Shown: in pieces, positions 41,945-51,662 of the stretch
How the letters are laid out: every line of letters begins with the position of its first letter
How positions within the stretch are numbered: the first letter of the stretch is position 1
Source: Brachybacterium massiliense
GTDB lineage: Bacteria > Actinomycetota > Actinomycetes > Actinomycetales > Dermabacteraceae
Length of the DNA stretch: 64,000 bases
Assembly: GCF_900184245.1 (NCBI RefSeq)
Contig: NZ_FXXB01000008.1
Span: 1,116,001-1,180,000, forward strand
Direction: 5' to 3'
Translations under genes and position numbers: made by a program
The notes under the pieces: model-generated
Database searches by the model: none
Seen by the model: only the letters and a program-made list of their open reading frames with translations
Told to the model about the DNA's origin: nothing

Positions 41945-44794
41945 ATGAGCCTCGACTTCGCTGCTGCCGAACGGCAGTCCCTCGGCGGTTCCTACCGCGA
42001 AGGTGCCGTGCGGCAGCTCCTCTCCGGGGTCCTGAGCATGTCCCCGCATCCCGAGTGGCAGCTGCCTGCTGCGATCGACTGGGCTGCGGATCCTTTCCGT
42101 GACGTCAACTGGCGCAGCCAGTTCCACATGCTGCGATGGCTGGATCCCGTGCGCAGAGCGGGTGCGGACGGTGACAAGGACGCCCTGGCGATGTGGATCC
42201 GCTACGCCCGCGACTGGGTGTCGAGCAATCCGCGCCATGCCCCCGCGCACGAGTGGGTCTGGAGCGACATGGTGGACGGCATCCGCGCCATCAACCTCTG
42301 CCTCGCCGCACCGCTCCTTCGGGATCACAGCCCCGAGGACCTCGGATGGCTCGAAGAGACCATCCGCGACCACGCGGACCACCTCGCTGACCCGAGCAAT
42401 CTCGGCCATGCGAACCATGCCCTGCATCAGCACGAAGCGCTGTTCGTCTGCGGTCGCGTCCTCGGAGAGACCGAGTACTGGGAGCTCGCGGTGCGACGGT
42501 TCGATGCGCTGCTGGAGGAGGCGTACGACGAGCAGGGGGTGAACGCGGAGGGCGCCATCGCCTACCACTACAACAACTACCTCTGGTACGAGCGGGTGCT
42601 CAAGCGGTTCGACGCCGAGGGGCTCCCCCGCCCTGCCGCCGCCACTCGGCACGCCCTCGCTCCCGAGCAGATCGCACATGCCACGCGCCCGGACGGGACG
42701 TTCACGCCCATCGGCGATACCGACGGCGGGTCACCGAGAGGCGTCCGCTCCCCCTACACGGACTACGTCAGCTCCGGCGGCTCGGATGGCGAAGCTCCCG
42801 CGGATCTGCTGAAGATCTACGACCGCGGCTATCTCTTCGCCCGCAGCGGCTGGGGCGAGATGGAGAAGAACCTCGACGAGGAGACGTTCTTCTCCGTGAG
42901 CTTCGGGGCCTCCGACAGGGTGCACGGGCATCCCGACGGCGGTTCATTGACCATCAGCTCGGACACGGTGAACTGGGTGGTGGACCCCGGCAAGTACCAG
43001 TACGGCGGAGGCGTGGAGCGCAAATACATGCTCGACCGCGCCTCGCACAGCCTGGTCTCGATCGACGGCCTGCGGCCATCGAAGGGGGCGACGGTCGAGC
43101 TGACCCGCCGCACCATCACCCAGCGCGCCTACGACTTCCTGTTCAGCGACGACAGCTTCGCCGGGATCGATCTGACTCGTCGCGTCATCTACTCGCGCAG
43201 CGGCGACTATCTCGTGGTGATCGACCATGTGCGCTCCCCCGAGCAGGTCACCGCGCACCAACGATGGCAGCTTGGCGAAGGCGTCGATGCGCAGATCACC
43301 AGGAACCGGGTCGCGCTCCGGTCGGGGCAGCACCGGGCGCTTCTCGCCTTCGCGGGCACGGCGTCCGCTCTCGACCAGGTCACGGGCAGCGCCAAGCCCT
43401 TCGACGGCTGGGTGGCGACCGGGTGGAAGAAGAAGGTGCCGGCCACTGCGGTCACCGCGTCCAAGTCGGGGACGAGCTTCCGTTTCATCACCGTGTTCGC
43501 CACAGGGGACGGCACGGACCCCACGGTCTCCTCGATGCCTGTCGAGGGAGCTGTGTTCAGTCTCGAGGTGGCCACCGGCCGGGTGACCGAGCAGATGATC
43601 GTGCACCCCGATCATGTGGTCTTCCCGGGGGAGGTGGAGGAGGACACGGAGACCTCGCAGCCTGCGGTGCCGGAGCTGCCGCTCGCGCCTCGTCCGGAGA
43701 AGGGGGCACGCCCCGACCATCTCGACCCCGCGACGCGCCAGGAGATCTTCGGCCTCATCGCCGAGGCACGACGCGCCGCGTATGGCGCGACCGACGCGGA
43801 ACGCCGCCAGTCCGCCGGTGTGCTGGGCGAGGCGGCTCGTGCCCACGGGCTGACCCAGGACGTCGACCTCGGTGTGCTCGCCGCGATGACAGATCTGCGC
43901 CAGGTGGTCCGCGGCAGGATCGACCCGGCGAAGATCCAGCCGCAGCGCACGTCGTTGCTGAACTGGGCCCGGGACTCTCGCTGGAGGCCCACCCACTATC
44001 CGCTGCCGGTGCAGAACCACGGGACGGAGTTCTCTCTGCCCTCCCGCCCCCGCGCTGCAGCGATCCATACCGTCGACGTCGGCCCGCTGGTGCTGCCGAT
44101 CGCACTCCAGCCGGAGCAGGGAGACGTCCTCACGGTGCTCTTCCAGGGCGCCGTGGACCGCGCCAAGATGCGCCTGCCCATCTTCCTGCGCTGGCGCTAC
44201 CAGATCGAACTCGGCCTCGGCCCGACCCTCGCGCTGGCCGATCCGACTCTGGACCTCTCCGGTGCGATGCGGCTCGGCTGGTACCTGGGTACCGAGCACG
44301 ATGACCTGACCCCCCACCTGGCGACCGTGATCCGCCGCGCGGCCGATGCGCTGGGGGTGCGCCATATCGTGCTGGCGGGCAGCTCGGGCGGCGGCTTCGC
44401 AGCCCTCCAGGTCGCCTCCTTCCTGCCCGAGGCAGTGGTCGTCGCGATGAGCCCGCAGACCGACCTGCGTCAGTACTCGCGCAGGCTGGTGCATTCGGCG
44501 GTGGAGCCCGCGCTCGGCATCGCGGACATCTCCCGCTCGTCCTTCGACCCGAAGCGTCTCAGCGTTCTCGAGCGATATGCCACTGCCGGGACGTTCCCGC
44601 GCGTCGAGCTCGTGTCCAATCCCGAGGACAAGGTCCACGTCAAGCGGCACGAGGGACCGCTGCGCGCAGCGTTCCAGGCCGCCGGGCACGGGGAGCGGTT
44701 CAGCACCACCGAGATCGATCTCGGTCCAGGTCACCGTTCGCTGGGCAACGACGCGTACGGAGATCTCCTGCGCACTCTCTACTCCCAGCTCTGA
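41945..44794 (+). CDS. heparinase II/III-like domain fused to an alpha/beta hydrolase
   Basis: 949 residues from ATG 41945. The first part (about 1-560) has an alpha/alpha toroid (NLGHANHALHQHEALF, GAIAYHYNNYLWY) and a heparinase II/III beta-sandwich with HGHPDGGSLTI and WVVDPGKYQYGG. The C-terminal 300 residues form an alpha/beta hydrolase: LADPTLDLSGAMRLGWYLG, then AGSSGGGFAAL with Ser814, and a final His near GPGHRSLG. The hydrolase part is a paralogue of the protein at 21413-22327. No signal peptide is visible, so the enzyme may act on intracellular or membrane-linked glycan. A uronate-containing polymer is a suitable substrate for a lyase; the hydrolase may remove an ester. This fusion was not recognised as a known architecture. 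Confidence 0.7.
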   Translation: MSLDFAAAERQSLGGSYREGAVRQLLSGVLSMSPHPEWQLPAAIDWAADPFRDVNWRSQFHMLRWLDPVRRAGADGDKDALAMWIRYARDWVSSNPRHAPAHEWVWSDMVDGIRAINLCLAAPLLRDHSPEDLGWLEETIRDHADHLADPSNLGHANHALHQHEALFVCGRVLGETEYWELAVRRFDALLEEAYDEQGVNAEGAIAYHYNNYLWYERVLKRFDAEGLPRPAAATRHALAPEQIAHATRPDGTFTPIGDTDGGSPRGVRSPYTDYVSSGGSDGEAPADLLKIYDRGYLFARSGWGEMEKNLDEETFFSVSFGASDRVHGHPDGGSLTISSDTVNWVVDPGKYQYGGGVERKYMLDRASHSLVSIDGLRPSKGATVELTRRTITQRAYDFLFSDDSFAGIDLTRRVIYSRSGDYLVVIDHVRSPEQVTAHQRWQLGEGVDAQITRNRVALRSGQHRALLAFAGTASALDQVTGSAKPFDGWVATGWKKKVPATAVTASKSGTSFRFITVFATGDGTDPTVSSMPVEGAVFSLEVATGRVTEQMIVHPDHVVFPGEVEEDTETSQPAVPELPLAPRPEKGARPDHLDPATRQEIFGLIAEARRAAYGATDAERRQSAGVLGEAARAHGLTQDVDLGVLAAMTDLRQVVRGRIDPAKIQPQRTSLLNWARDSRWRPTHYPLPVQNHGTEFSLPSRPRAAAIHTVDVGPLVLPIALQPEQGDVLTVLFQGAVDRAKMRLPIFLRWRYQIELGLGPTLALADPTLDLSGAMRLGWYLGTEHDDLTPHLATVIRRAADALGVRHIVLAGSSGGGFAALQVASFLPEAVVVAMSPQTDLRQYSRRLVHSAVEPALGIADISRSSFDPKRLSVLERYATAGTFPRVELVSNPEDKVHVKRHEGPLRAAFQAAGHGERFSTTEIDLGPGHRSLGNDAYGDLLRTLYSQL

Positions 44795-44836
44795 CCAGGC
44801 CGGGCCCGTCCCGCACCGCCGCCGTGTGGCGACGCG

Positions 44837-45880
44837 TCAGCGCTCGTCGTCCGAGGGCAGGATCGCTCCCGGGAAGGGCTGGGCCTTCATCTCACGTTCG
44901 AAGATCTGGGCGAAGGGGTCCGGCTCGAGCTCGGGGACGCCGTCCGACGGCGCCTTCTCCTTGTAGCTCGGCAGGGTCAGATGCGCGGCCTTGCGCTGCG
45001 CCGCACCTTCGGTGATGCACTCTCGCAAGTGCTGGAAGGCTTCCTCGTCGCGCTCCTTCGCCAGGAAGTAGGCGAAGGTGCGGTACTTGCTGGATACCTC
45101 CTTGGTGTCGCCATCCATGACGATGCGCCCCTTCTCCATCCAGATCACGCGAGAGCAGACGTTCTCGATCGTGCGGGGAGCATGGTTCACCATGAACACG
45201 GTGCCGGCCTTCTCCAGCAGGTCGTCCATCTTCTTCGCCGATCGTTCGGCGAACGCGGCGTCTCCCGTGGACAGCGCCTCGTCGATCATGAGGATCTTCG
45301 GATCGGCCATCACGGAGATCGCGAACTTCAGCCGGGAAGCCATTCCCGAGGAGTACGTGCGCATCGGAAGATCGATTGCCTCGCCGAGAGCGGAGAGCTC
45401 GACGGCCGCGTCGAACTGCTCCTCAGCCTGCTCGGGAGACATCCCCAGCGCCAGGAACCCCATCTTGATGTTCTCGGCCCCGGTGAGATCTCCGATCAGC
45501 GCGGCGCTCACTCCGAGCAGCTGCGGCCGTGCGCTCGTCATGACCACGCCGGAGGTGGGCGGTTCGACGCCGGCGAGCATGCGCAGGAGGGTCGACTTCC
45601 CGGAGCCGTTCCGACCGATGATGCCGATGAACTCCCCTTCCCGTGCCGTGAGGTCAGCACCCCGCACAGCGGAGACGGAGACCATGTGGCGGCGGCGGGC
45701 CAGCTTGCCCAGCAGGCCCTTCCGCGGAGTGCGATCGGTGCGGGGGACCTTGTAGCGCATGCGCACGCTGTGCGCGACCACGGTGAGTGGGGAGTGCTCC
45801 GGCGGCACCCAGAGGTTGCTCGAGATGCCGGCTTCCTGCTCCCCTGGCTGCGTCCAGGTCTCAGCGGAGTTCTCGGCCAT
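44837..45880 (-). CDS. polysaccharide/teichoic-acid ABC exporter, ATP-binding subunit (TagH-like)
   Basis: 347 residues. Walker A GRNGSGKST, signature YSSGMASRLKF, Walker B ILMIDEAL and the His switch in MVNHAPR are all present. The signature differs from the canonical LSGGQ, as is usual for polysaccharide exporters. A C-terminal extension of about 80 residues follows the ATPase core. It overlaps the permease gene by 20 bases. Together they should export a lipid-linked glycan across the membrane. Confidence 0.88.
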   Translation of the reverse strand: MAENSAETWTQPGEQEAGISSNLWVPPEHSPLTVVAHSVRMRYKVPRTDRTPRKGLLGKLARRRHMVSVSAVRGADLTAREGEFIGIIGRNGSGKSTLLRMLAGVEPPTSGVVMTSARPQLLGVSAALIGDLTGAENIKMGFLALGMSPEQAEEQFDAAVELSALGEAIDLPMRTYSSGMASRLKFAISVMADPKILMIDEALSTGDAAFAERSAKKMDDLLEKAGTVFMVNHAPRTIENVCSRVIWMEKGRIVMDGDTKEVSSKYRTFAYFLAKERDEEAFQHLRECITEGAAQRKAAHLTLPSYKEKAPSDGVPELEPDPFAQIFEREMKAQPFPGAILPSDDER

Positions 45881-46757
45881 AGCTCTCCTCCCCTCGCCAG
45901 AAGAAGATGAAGCCTCCGAGCGGCAGCAGCACCGCCCAGGCTCCGAGGATCAGCCAGGACTTCATGTCCGGCACGGCGCCGTCGATGAGCACAGTGCGGG
46001 ACATGTCGATGACCCGAAACAGCGGGTTGAGCATCACGATCTCGCGGATGGTCGGGTCGCTGACGAAGCGTTCGATGGGGAACATGACGCCGGATCCGTA
46101 GCGGAGCATGCGGCTGATGATGGACATCAGGTTCGTCATGTCCGGGAAGTGGAATCCGATGCGAGCGGTGATGAAGGTGATGCCGAGGTTGACCAGCAGG
46201 TGCATCAGGAAGATCGGGATCAGCAGAGGCCAGGTGACCTGAGGCAGGGCATGCGGGGGCACGAGCATGATCGCCACGCACATCGCCGCCGTGGTGATGA
46301 CCGCGGTGAGACCGCTTTGGAGCACGTTCGAGATGGGGATCGCGGCGCGCGGGAACGAGAAGGCTCGGAGCATCGACTTCGCGCCGCGCATCGTGTTCGC
46401 GCCGGAGGAGAAGGCGCTGCTGGTCGCCTGGAACATCAGGATCCCGATGACGAGGAAGGCCGGGAAGTTCTCGATACCGCGATCCACCTCGAGCAGCACC
46501 GCGAAGATGAGGTAGTAGAACGCGGCATCCATCATCGGGCGGATCACCAGCCAGAGGTTCCCGAGGATGTTGCGGGTGTTCTGGGTGGCGGCACGGCGGC
46601 GGGAGTCGTACCAGATGAAGTGCCGGCGATCCCACAGTTGGCGCAGGTACTCCGGCAGAGGCGGCATGCCCCCGAAGGGGAAAAGACCGCTCGGATCCTG
46701 CCCTCGAGCCTCGAGCGCGCGCGCGACCTCGGAGTAGCTCTTCACCTCATTCGCCAC
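45861..46757 (-). CDS. polysaccharide ABC exporter permease (TagG/ABC-2 type)
   Basis: 298 residues from GTG 46757, which overlaps the end of the glycosyltransferase gene by 11 bases; a longer frame from 46793 would overlap more. An amphipathic N-terminus (LPEYLRQLWDRRHFIWYDSR) and six membrane helices match ABC-2 permeases for O-antigen and teichoic acid. The stretch NTRNILGNLWLVIRPMMDAAFYY is typical of this family. Partner of the 44837-45880 ATPase. Confidence 0.88.
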   Translation of the reverse strand: MANEVKSYSEVARALEARGQDPSGLFPFGGMPPLPEYLRQLWDRRHFIWYDSRRRAATQNTRNILGNLWLVIRPMMDAAFYYLIFAVLLEVDRGIENFPAFLVIGILMFQATSSAFSSGANTMRGAKSMLRAFSFPRAAIPISNVLQSGLTAVITTAAMCVAIMLVPPHALPQVTWPLLIPIFLMHLLVNLGITFITARIGFHFPDMTNLMSIISRMLRYGSGVMFPIERFVSDPTIREIVMLNPLFRVIDMSRTVLIDGAVPDMKSWLILGAWAVLLPLGGFIFFWRGEESYGRELR

Positions 46758-48606
46758 GTCGGGTCCCCTCGGCCGTTTTCTCCACGAGGGCACGATACGC
46801 GACCTCGTAGCGCTTCATCATGGCTGGCCACGTGCGATCCATCGCTGCCGCTCTGCCGCGGGTGCCCAGATCGGCTCTCCGGGCATCGTCGTCCAGCAGA
46901 TCGTGGATCGCCGTCGCCAGCTCTCGCGGTGACTCCGGGGGCACGAGGACTCCGAGATTCTCTCCGCCCGCGCCGATGAGCGTCTCGCGGAGCGCGGGAA
47001 GGTCGCTCGCCACCACGGGCCGTCCCAGAGCCATCGCCTCCGCCGGCTTCTGCGGCGTCACCGTGCGCGTGACCTCGAAGTCCTTCCGCGGCACCGCCAC
47101 GAGGTCGAGCGCCTGCACCCAGGTTCGAGCCTGTGAGCGGGGCACCCGTCCCGGCATCACCAGCCGGTCGCTCAGGCCGAGCCCGGCGGCGAGCTCGGCG
47201 AGATGAGGCGCGGTGACGCCGTCGCCGACGATCACCACGTACAGGCGTTCCTTGAGCTGATCCGGGACGCTGTGATCCGCGAGGATGTGGGCAATCGCTC
47301 GCAGCAGGACGTCGTGTCCCTCGTAGTCGACGAGGGCGCTCACCGAGCCAACCGCCAGCGCGTCGCCGGGAAGCTGCAGCTCGAGCCTCGCACGTGCCTC
47401 GGCGGGATCGAGTCGCTCCTCCAGCAGCGAGGCATCGACCCCGTTCGGCACCAGGGACATCCGCTCCGCCGGCACGCCTCGATCGTTCAGCGTCTCGGCC
47501 ATCGTCCGGGACAGGGTCACCACTGCACCTGCCTCGCGCGCGAGTCCGCTCTCCTGCTCGACGATCCGCCGCACCTTCTCCGAGTCCGCCGCGACCTGCC
47601 GGAGCTCCTCGATGCGGTGACTCGCGATCCACGTCTGCTCCATCAACCCGCGGACCTCGAACAGCCACGGGATCCCGGTCGCCTCGCTAACGGCTTGGGC
47701 GACCAGGGCATTCCTGTAGTCCGTCGTGGCATGCAGGACATGGGGGCGGAACTCGTTCACGAGCTCGAGTGCTTCCTCGACCTCCTGCCGGAGGCGCCCC
47801 TCGGGCGTGCTCGCCAGTTTCGCGGGCAGAGCTCGGCGGTAGTGGATCCCGTCGACCACATCCTCGTCGGCGCACCAGGGCTTGCCGATCATCACCGGGT
47901 ACCCGGTGCGGGTGAGGGCGAGGGAGTCGATCCCGTGATCCCGCAGCCCTCGAAGGATGTTGTGCGTGCGCAGCGCATATCCGGACTGGGTGTGAGGCAG
48001 GGAGTTCGTGATCAGATGCAGCACCCGCAGGCGCTCACCTCGTGCAGCACGCGTGCGGTGAACGGCGTTCCGCGGCGCCTCGACTCTGTGGCCGGCCGTC
48101 AACAGATGCAGTTCGCTGCGCAGTCGGCGCGCCTGGGGAGACGTCCCTCGACCCGCGGAGTCGAGGATCGCCACCGCACCGCTGAGATCGCCCATCGCCC
48201 AGGCGGCGCGCGCTCGGGTCGAGGGCGATGATTCCTCCGTGACCAGGTCGGGCCGGCCAAGAAGAATGGCGACCTCGCCCTTCAGTGCGGTGGAGCTGCC
48301 AGGTTCCTCGACGATCTCGCTCGCCCGGTCGATGTCTCCCGCCATGAACGCTCCCAGCGAGGAGATTCCAGCTCCGCGAGGGACGAGTGCTCCGAGCAGA
48401 GTGAGGGTCCGACCCGCTCCCACCCGGGCGGCGAGCGGCATCCTGCGGCTGATCTGGACGGCGAAGAGGGCAGGATCGTCGATCAGATGCTGCACGGCGG
48501 AAGCACCCAGCGTGCGGGCGTTCCGGAGGGTGCGCGGCCCACTCTGCCGTGCCCTGGCCACCATCGACGTCATCCGCCGAGAGGCGTGCACGGGAAGGGA
48601 GTTCAC
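46747..48606 (-). CDS. GT4-family glycosyltransferase with N-terminal helical region
   Basis: 619 residues from GTG 48606. About 190 residues of mainly helical sequence precede the GT4 fold, which starts at LRVLHLITNSLPHTQSGYAL. The donor site carries SLVPNGVDASLLEE, VGSVSALVDYEGHDVLL, VMPGRVPRSQA and KPAEAMALGRPVVASD. The product should be a cytoplasmic, membrane-associated transferase that extends the exported polymer. It is the first gene of the exporter operon. Confidence 0.82.
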   Translation of the reverse strand: MNSLPVHASRRMTSMVARARQSGPRTLRNARTLGASAVQHLIDDPALFAVQISRRMPLAARVGAGRTLTLLGALVPRGAGISSLGAFMAGDIDRASEIVEEPGSSTALKGEVAILLGRPDLVTEESSPSTRARAAWAMGDLSGAVAILDSAGRGTSPQARRLRSELHLLTAGHRVEAPRNAVHRTRAARGERLRVLHLITNSLPHTQSGYALRTHNILRGLRDHGIDSLALTRTGYPVMIGKPWCADEDVVDGIHYRRALPAKLASTPEGRLRQEVEEALELVNEFRPHVLHATTDYRNALVAQAVSEATGIPWLFEVRGLMEQTWIASHRIEELRQVAADSEKVRRIVEQESGLAREAGAVVTLSRTMAETLNDRGVPAERMSLVPNGVDASLLEERLDPAEARARLELQLPGDALAVGSVSALVDYEGHDVLLRAIAHILADHSVPDQLKERLYVVIVGDGVTAPHLAELAAGLGLSDRLVMPGRVPRSQARTWVQALDLVAVPRKDFEVTRTVTPQKPAEAMALGRPVVASDLPALRETLIGAGGENLGVLVPPESPRELATAIHDLLDDDARRADLGTRGRAAAMDRTWPAMMKRYEVAYRALVEKTAEGTRRGE

Positions 48607-48676
48607 GACGATGAGACTACCGGCCTCGGCCGCCGCTTCGTCTCGGACCCCTCTCCCGCCTGTGGTCGAGCCGTCC

Positions 48677-49465
48677 TCAGTGCTCGATCGCTCCGGCGAT
48701 CTTCTCCCTCAGCTCGATGAACTCCGGGGTCCGGCGCATCTCCTCGCCGAGCATCCGCCCCGCCTGCGCGGAGAGCATCACCGGCTGGTCGAGCACCACG
48801 CGGCCCGGTCGCGCGCTCATCACCAGCACGCGGTCCCCCAGGAACACCGCTTCGTCGACGTCGTGGGTGATGAAGAAGACCGTGCGCTGTTCGGCGCGCT
48901 GGATCGCGAGCAGATCTGCCTGCAGCTTCGCCCTGGTGATCGCGTCGAGAGCGCCGAAGGGCTCGTCCATGAGGATCACGTCAGTCTCGTTGGCGAGCAC
49001 GCGGGCGATCTGTGCGCGCTGCTGCATCCCTCCGGACAGCTCGTAGGGCTTGGCGTCACCGAAGTCGCTGAGCCCCACCAGGTCGAGGTACCGCTGCGCC
49101 TTCTCCGCGCGTTCCTTCTTGCCCACCTTGCGCATGCGCATCCCCAACGCCACGTTGTCGCGCACGGAGTACCAGGGGTAGAGGTTGGGCTGCTGGAACA
49201 CGACCCCGCGCTCGGCGCCGGGCTTCGTGATCGTCGTCCCGCGGTATCGCGCGGTGCCGCCCGTCGGGGTCAGGAAGCCCGCGATGATCTTCAGCAGCGT
49301 CGTCTTCCCACAGCCGGAGGGGCCGACCACGCTGACGAACTGCCCCTGGGGGATCCTCAGGTCGGTCTCGGCGAGCGCATGGACCACATCGCCTGCGTCG
49401 GTGACGAAGCGCTGGGAGACGTCCTCCAGGGTGACCACCGGCTCGTGAGCTGCTGCGTCGTTCAT
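48677..49465 (-). CDS. ABC transporter ATP-binding protein (TauB/SsuB-like)
   Basis: 262 residues from ATG 49465. Walker A GPSGCGKTT, Q-loop VVFQQPNLYPWYSV, signature LSGGMQQR, Walker B VILMDEPFGALD and switch ITHDVDEA are all intact and typical of the nitrate/sulfonate/taurine importer family. The start overlaps the stop of the binding-protein gene (ATGA). Last gene of the three-gene importer operon. Confidence 0.92.
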   Translation of the reverse strand: MNDAAAHEPVVTLEDVSQRFVTDAGDVVHALAETDLRIPQGQFVSVVGPSGCGKTTLLKIIAGFLTPTGGTARYRGTTITKPGAERGVVFQQPNLYPWYSVRDNVALGMRMRKVGKKERAEKAQRYLDLVGLSDFGDAKPYELSGGMQQRAQIARVLANETDVILMDEPFGALDAITRAKLQADLLAIQRAEQRTVFFITHDVDEAVFLGDRVLVMSARPGRVVLDQPVMLSAQAGRMLGEEMRRTPEFIELREKIAGAIEH

Positions 49466-50550
49466 CGGGCCACCTCCTCGATCGCCTCGCCGTAGGGCAT
49501 CTCGGCGTAGGTGCCCTCCTCGGCGAGGGCATCGATCTCGCCCTGTTCCTCGAGGAACTCTGCGGTGCCCAGGAGCGCCCCCGAGAGTCCCTCCCCGCCG
49601 AAGTAGTCCGGGCCCTCCTGCTCCTCGAGCGTGGGATAGATGTATCCCGCCAGGAGCTTCTCCGCCTCCTCCTGCGAGATGCCGAGCTGCACGGCGATGG
49701 AGGTGGCTGCGGCGTCCGGTTCCTCGTTCAGCAGCCGGGTGCCCTCGGCCTGGACGATCGTCCACATCCGCATGAACTCCGGGTTCTCCTCGACGAAGGT
49801 CTCCGTCCCGGCGATCAGGTCATAGGTGGGAGCACCGAGTCCGGCGCTGTCCTCGCTGGAGAGGATGGTGTGACCTTCGTTCGTAAGGAGTTCGGAGAGG
49901 GTCGGCTCCCAGACCCAGGCGGCGTCGATCTCGTCCCGCTGCCAGGCGGCGAGGATCGCGTCGGTGGCGAGGTTGATGACCCGAACATCTCCGAGCAGCC
50001 CGCCCTCGCCCAGCGCGGTGAGCAGGGAGTAGTGCGCCGTGGAGCCGAATGGCACGGCGATCGTCTTGCCGGAGAGGTCGGCAAGCTCCTCGACCTCCGG
50101 GTCCTTGACCACGAGGGATTCGGCGTCCCCGATCACGTCGCTGATCCAGAGCACCTTGATGTCCTTGGACAGCGGCGGGGAGGCGGACTTCACCGCCGGG
50201 CTCGAGCCGACCTGGGAGATGTCCAGGGAGTCGGAGCCGAAGGCCTGGATGACGTCGCCGCCGGAGTTCATCTTGAGCCAGGAGATGTCCGCTTCGGGCA
50301 TGCAGGCCTCCAGGAGCTCGAGGTCCTTGACCACGAGGTCGCCGTTCGGGATGGCCTGCCAGGCGATGCGTGCCGAGGTGGTGATGCTGGGGTCCGGCTC
50401 GACAGGGCAGCCGATCTCGCCCGCGAAGTTGTCCGGGTGGCTGGTGCGGCCGGACTGGACGCAGCCGCTCAGCGCCAGGGTCAGGCCGAGCGCCGCGGCG
50501 GCGACGCGCATGGCGGTGTTGCGCGCCAAGGGGTGAAAGGGGGCATTCAC
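49462..50550 (-). CDS. ABC transporter substrate-binding lipoprotein (TauA/SsuA/NMT1-like)
   Basis: 362 residues from GTG 50550, with GAAAGG upstream; ATG 50511 is an alternative start that keeps the signal peptide. The lipobox is LALSGC with the Cys near residue 30. The mature part follows the NMT1/SsuA pattern: IAWQAIPNGDLVVKDLELL, GDVIQAFGSDSLDISQVGSSPAV, and KTIAVPFGSTAHYSLL, ending AAWQRDEIDAAWVWEPTLSELL. Substrates in the family include taurine, alkanesulfonates, nitrate and pyrimidine precursors. No desulfonation gene is near, so the substrate is open. Confidence 0.85.
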   Translation of the reverse strand: MNAPFHPLARNTAMRVAAAALGLTLALSGCVQSGRTSHPDNFAGEIGCPVEPDPSITTSARIAWQAIPNGDLVVKDLELLEACMPEADISWLKMNSGGDVIQAFGSDSLDISQVGSSPAVKSASPPLSKDIKVLWISDVIGDAESLVVKDPEVEELADLSGKTIAVPFGSTAHYSLLTALGEGGLLGDVRVINLATDAILAAWQRDEIDAAWVWEPTLSELLTNEGHTILSSEDSAGLGAPTYDLIAGTETFVEENPEFMRMWTIVQAEGTRLLNEEPDAAATSIAVQLGISQEEAEKLLAGYIYPTLEEQEGPDYFGGEGLSGALLGTAEFLEEQGEIDALAEEGTYAEMPYGEAIEEVAR

Positions 50551-50555
50551 GTTGT

Positions 50556-51479
50556 TCAGACCTTTCCGTGCCAGGGCACCAGGCGGCCGCCGATCCACCG
50601 GATGACGCCGTCGAGGGTGACTGCGACGATGCCGATCACGATGATGCAGGCGATGGTGAGTGCGGTGTTGAGCTGGGTGCCGGAGATGTAGGCGAGTCCG
50701 CCGATCCCCGGGATGCCGTTGTTGAGCTCGGCGGCGACGACGGTGGTCCAGGCGAAGCCGACAGCGAGGCGAACACCGGAGATGATCGACGCCGTCGCAG
50801 CGGGGAGCACGACGAAGCGCGCCACCTGCGTGGTGCCTGCTCCCATGCTCCGCGCCGCTGAGAGGTAGTCCTCCCGCACACCGCGCACTCCGTCGATGGT
50901 CGCGATGACGATGGGCGGGAACGCGGCGAGGAAGAGCAGCAGGTACTTCGAGGTGTCCCCGATCCCCACCCACACGATGATCAGGCCGATGTACCCCAGC
51001 GGCGGGAGCGCGCGCAGGAAGTTCAGATATGGCGCCAGTGCGGTGTTCGCCGGCTCCCACAGGCTCATCAGGAATCCGAGGAGGATGCCGGCGAGCGCGG
51101 CGAGGGAGACGCCCACCCCGATGCGCTGGAGCGAAGCGATCAGGTGCTCCCAGAGGTAGTAGTTCTGGACTCCGCAGACCGTGCGGCCGGAGGCCTCGTC
51201 CACCACGAGGCAGCGGTTCGCGTCGACAAACGCTCCCAGCACGGCCTGCGGGCTGGGCAGGTAGAGCGGGTCGATCAGCTTCAACGCGGTGATCAGCCAC
51301 CACAGGAGGATCAGGCCGAGAAGCGTCCCGCCCTGGAGCGTGAGGTTCCGCCGTGAGCGACGGGAGCGGCCACGCCGTGCCGCGGCCTTCACATGCTCCG
51401 ATTTCTCCGTCTCCAAAGAGGTGCCGGCGTCTCCCGGTGTTGGCTGTGCCGCAGCAGTCGCGCGTGCTTCATCGTTCAT
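50556..51479 (-). CDS. ABC transporter permease (TauC/SsuC-like)
   Basis: 307 residues with a basic, Ala-rich N-terminus and about six membrane helices. The EAA loop reads EDYLSAARSMGAGTTQVARFVVLPAATASI. A periplasmic insertion with two Cys (NRCLVVDEASGRTVCGVQ) between the first two helices is not usual for TauC and might form a disulfide. It heads the importer operon; the binding-protein gene follows after 5 bases. Confidence 0.88.
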   Translation of the reverse strand: MNDEARATAAAQPTPGDAGTSLETEKSEHVKAAARRGRSRRSRRNLTLQGGTLLGLILLWWLITALKLIDPLYLPSPQAVLGAFVDANRCLVVDEASGRTVCGVQNYYLWEHLIASLQRIGVGVSLAALAGILLGFLMSLWEPANTALAPYLNFLRALPPLGYIGLIIVWVGIGDTSKYLLLFLAAFPPIVIATIDGVRGVREDYLSAARSMGAGTTQVARFVVLPAATASIISGVRLAVGFAWTTVVAAELNNGIPGIGGLAYISGTQLNTALTIACIIVIGIVAVTLDGVIRWIGGRLVPWHGKV

Positions 51480-51662
51480 GGATCGCTTTCCGCTCCCTCG
51501 CCCCTCGCCGAGTTGCTGGGGAGACAGTACCTTCCACGCGTCACGCGCACTTCACGCGATCACGGCAGCTCCATGGAGCTTCGCGAGGGGCACGAGCGGC
51601 CCTGCCTCTCTGGGGCCGACCACTCGCCCCGCTGGGTGGACGGCCGCCGGCACGGTGATCGC

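Noticed and set aside
45758-46979. Long plus-strand frame rich in His, Asp, Glu and Arg
   Set aside because: Antisense to the exporter permease and ATPase genes; no plausible start or domain.
51567-51580. Perfect 14-bp palindrome AGCTCCATGGAGCT before the importer operon
   Set aside because: Single copy, no related site elsewhere in the window, and no clear promoter beside it, so it is not listed as an operator.
51480-51662. Possible riboswitch before the TauABC-like operon
   Set aside because: No conserved TPP, SAM or other riboswitch core was found on the minus strand.
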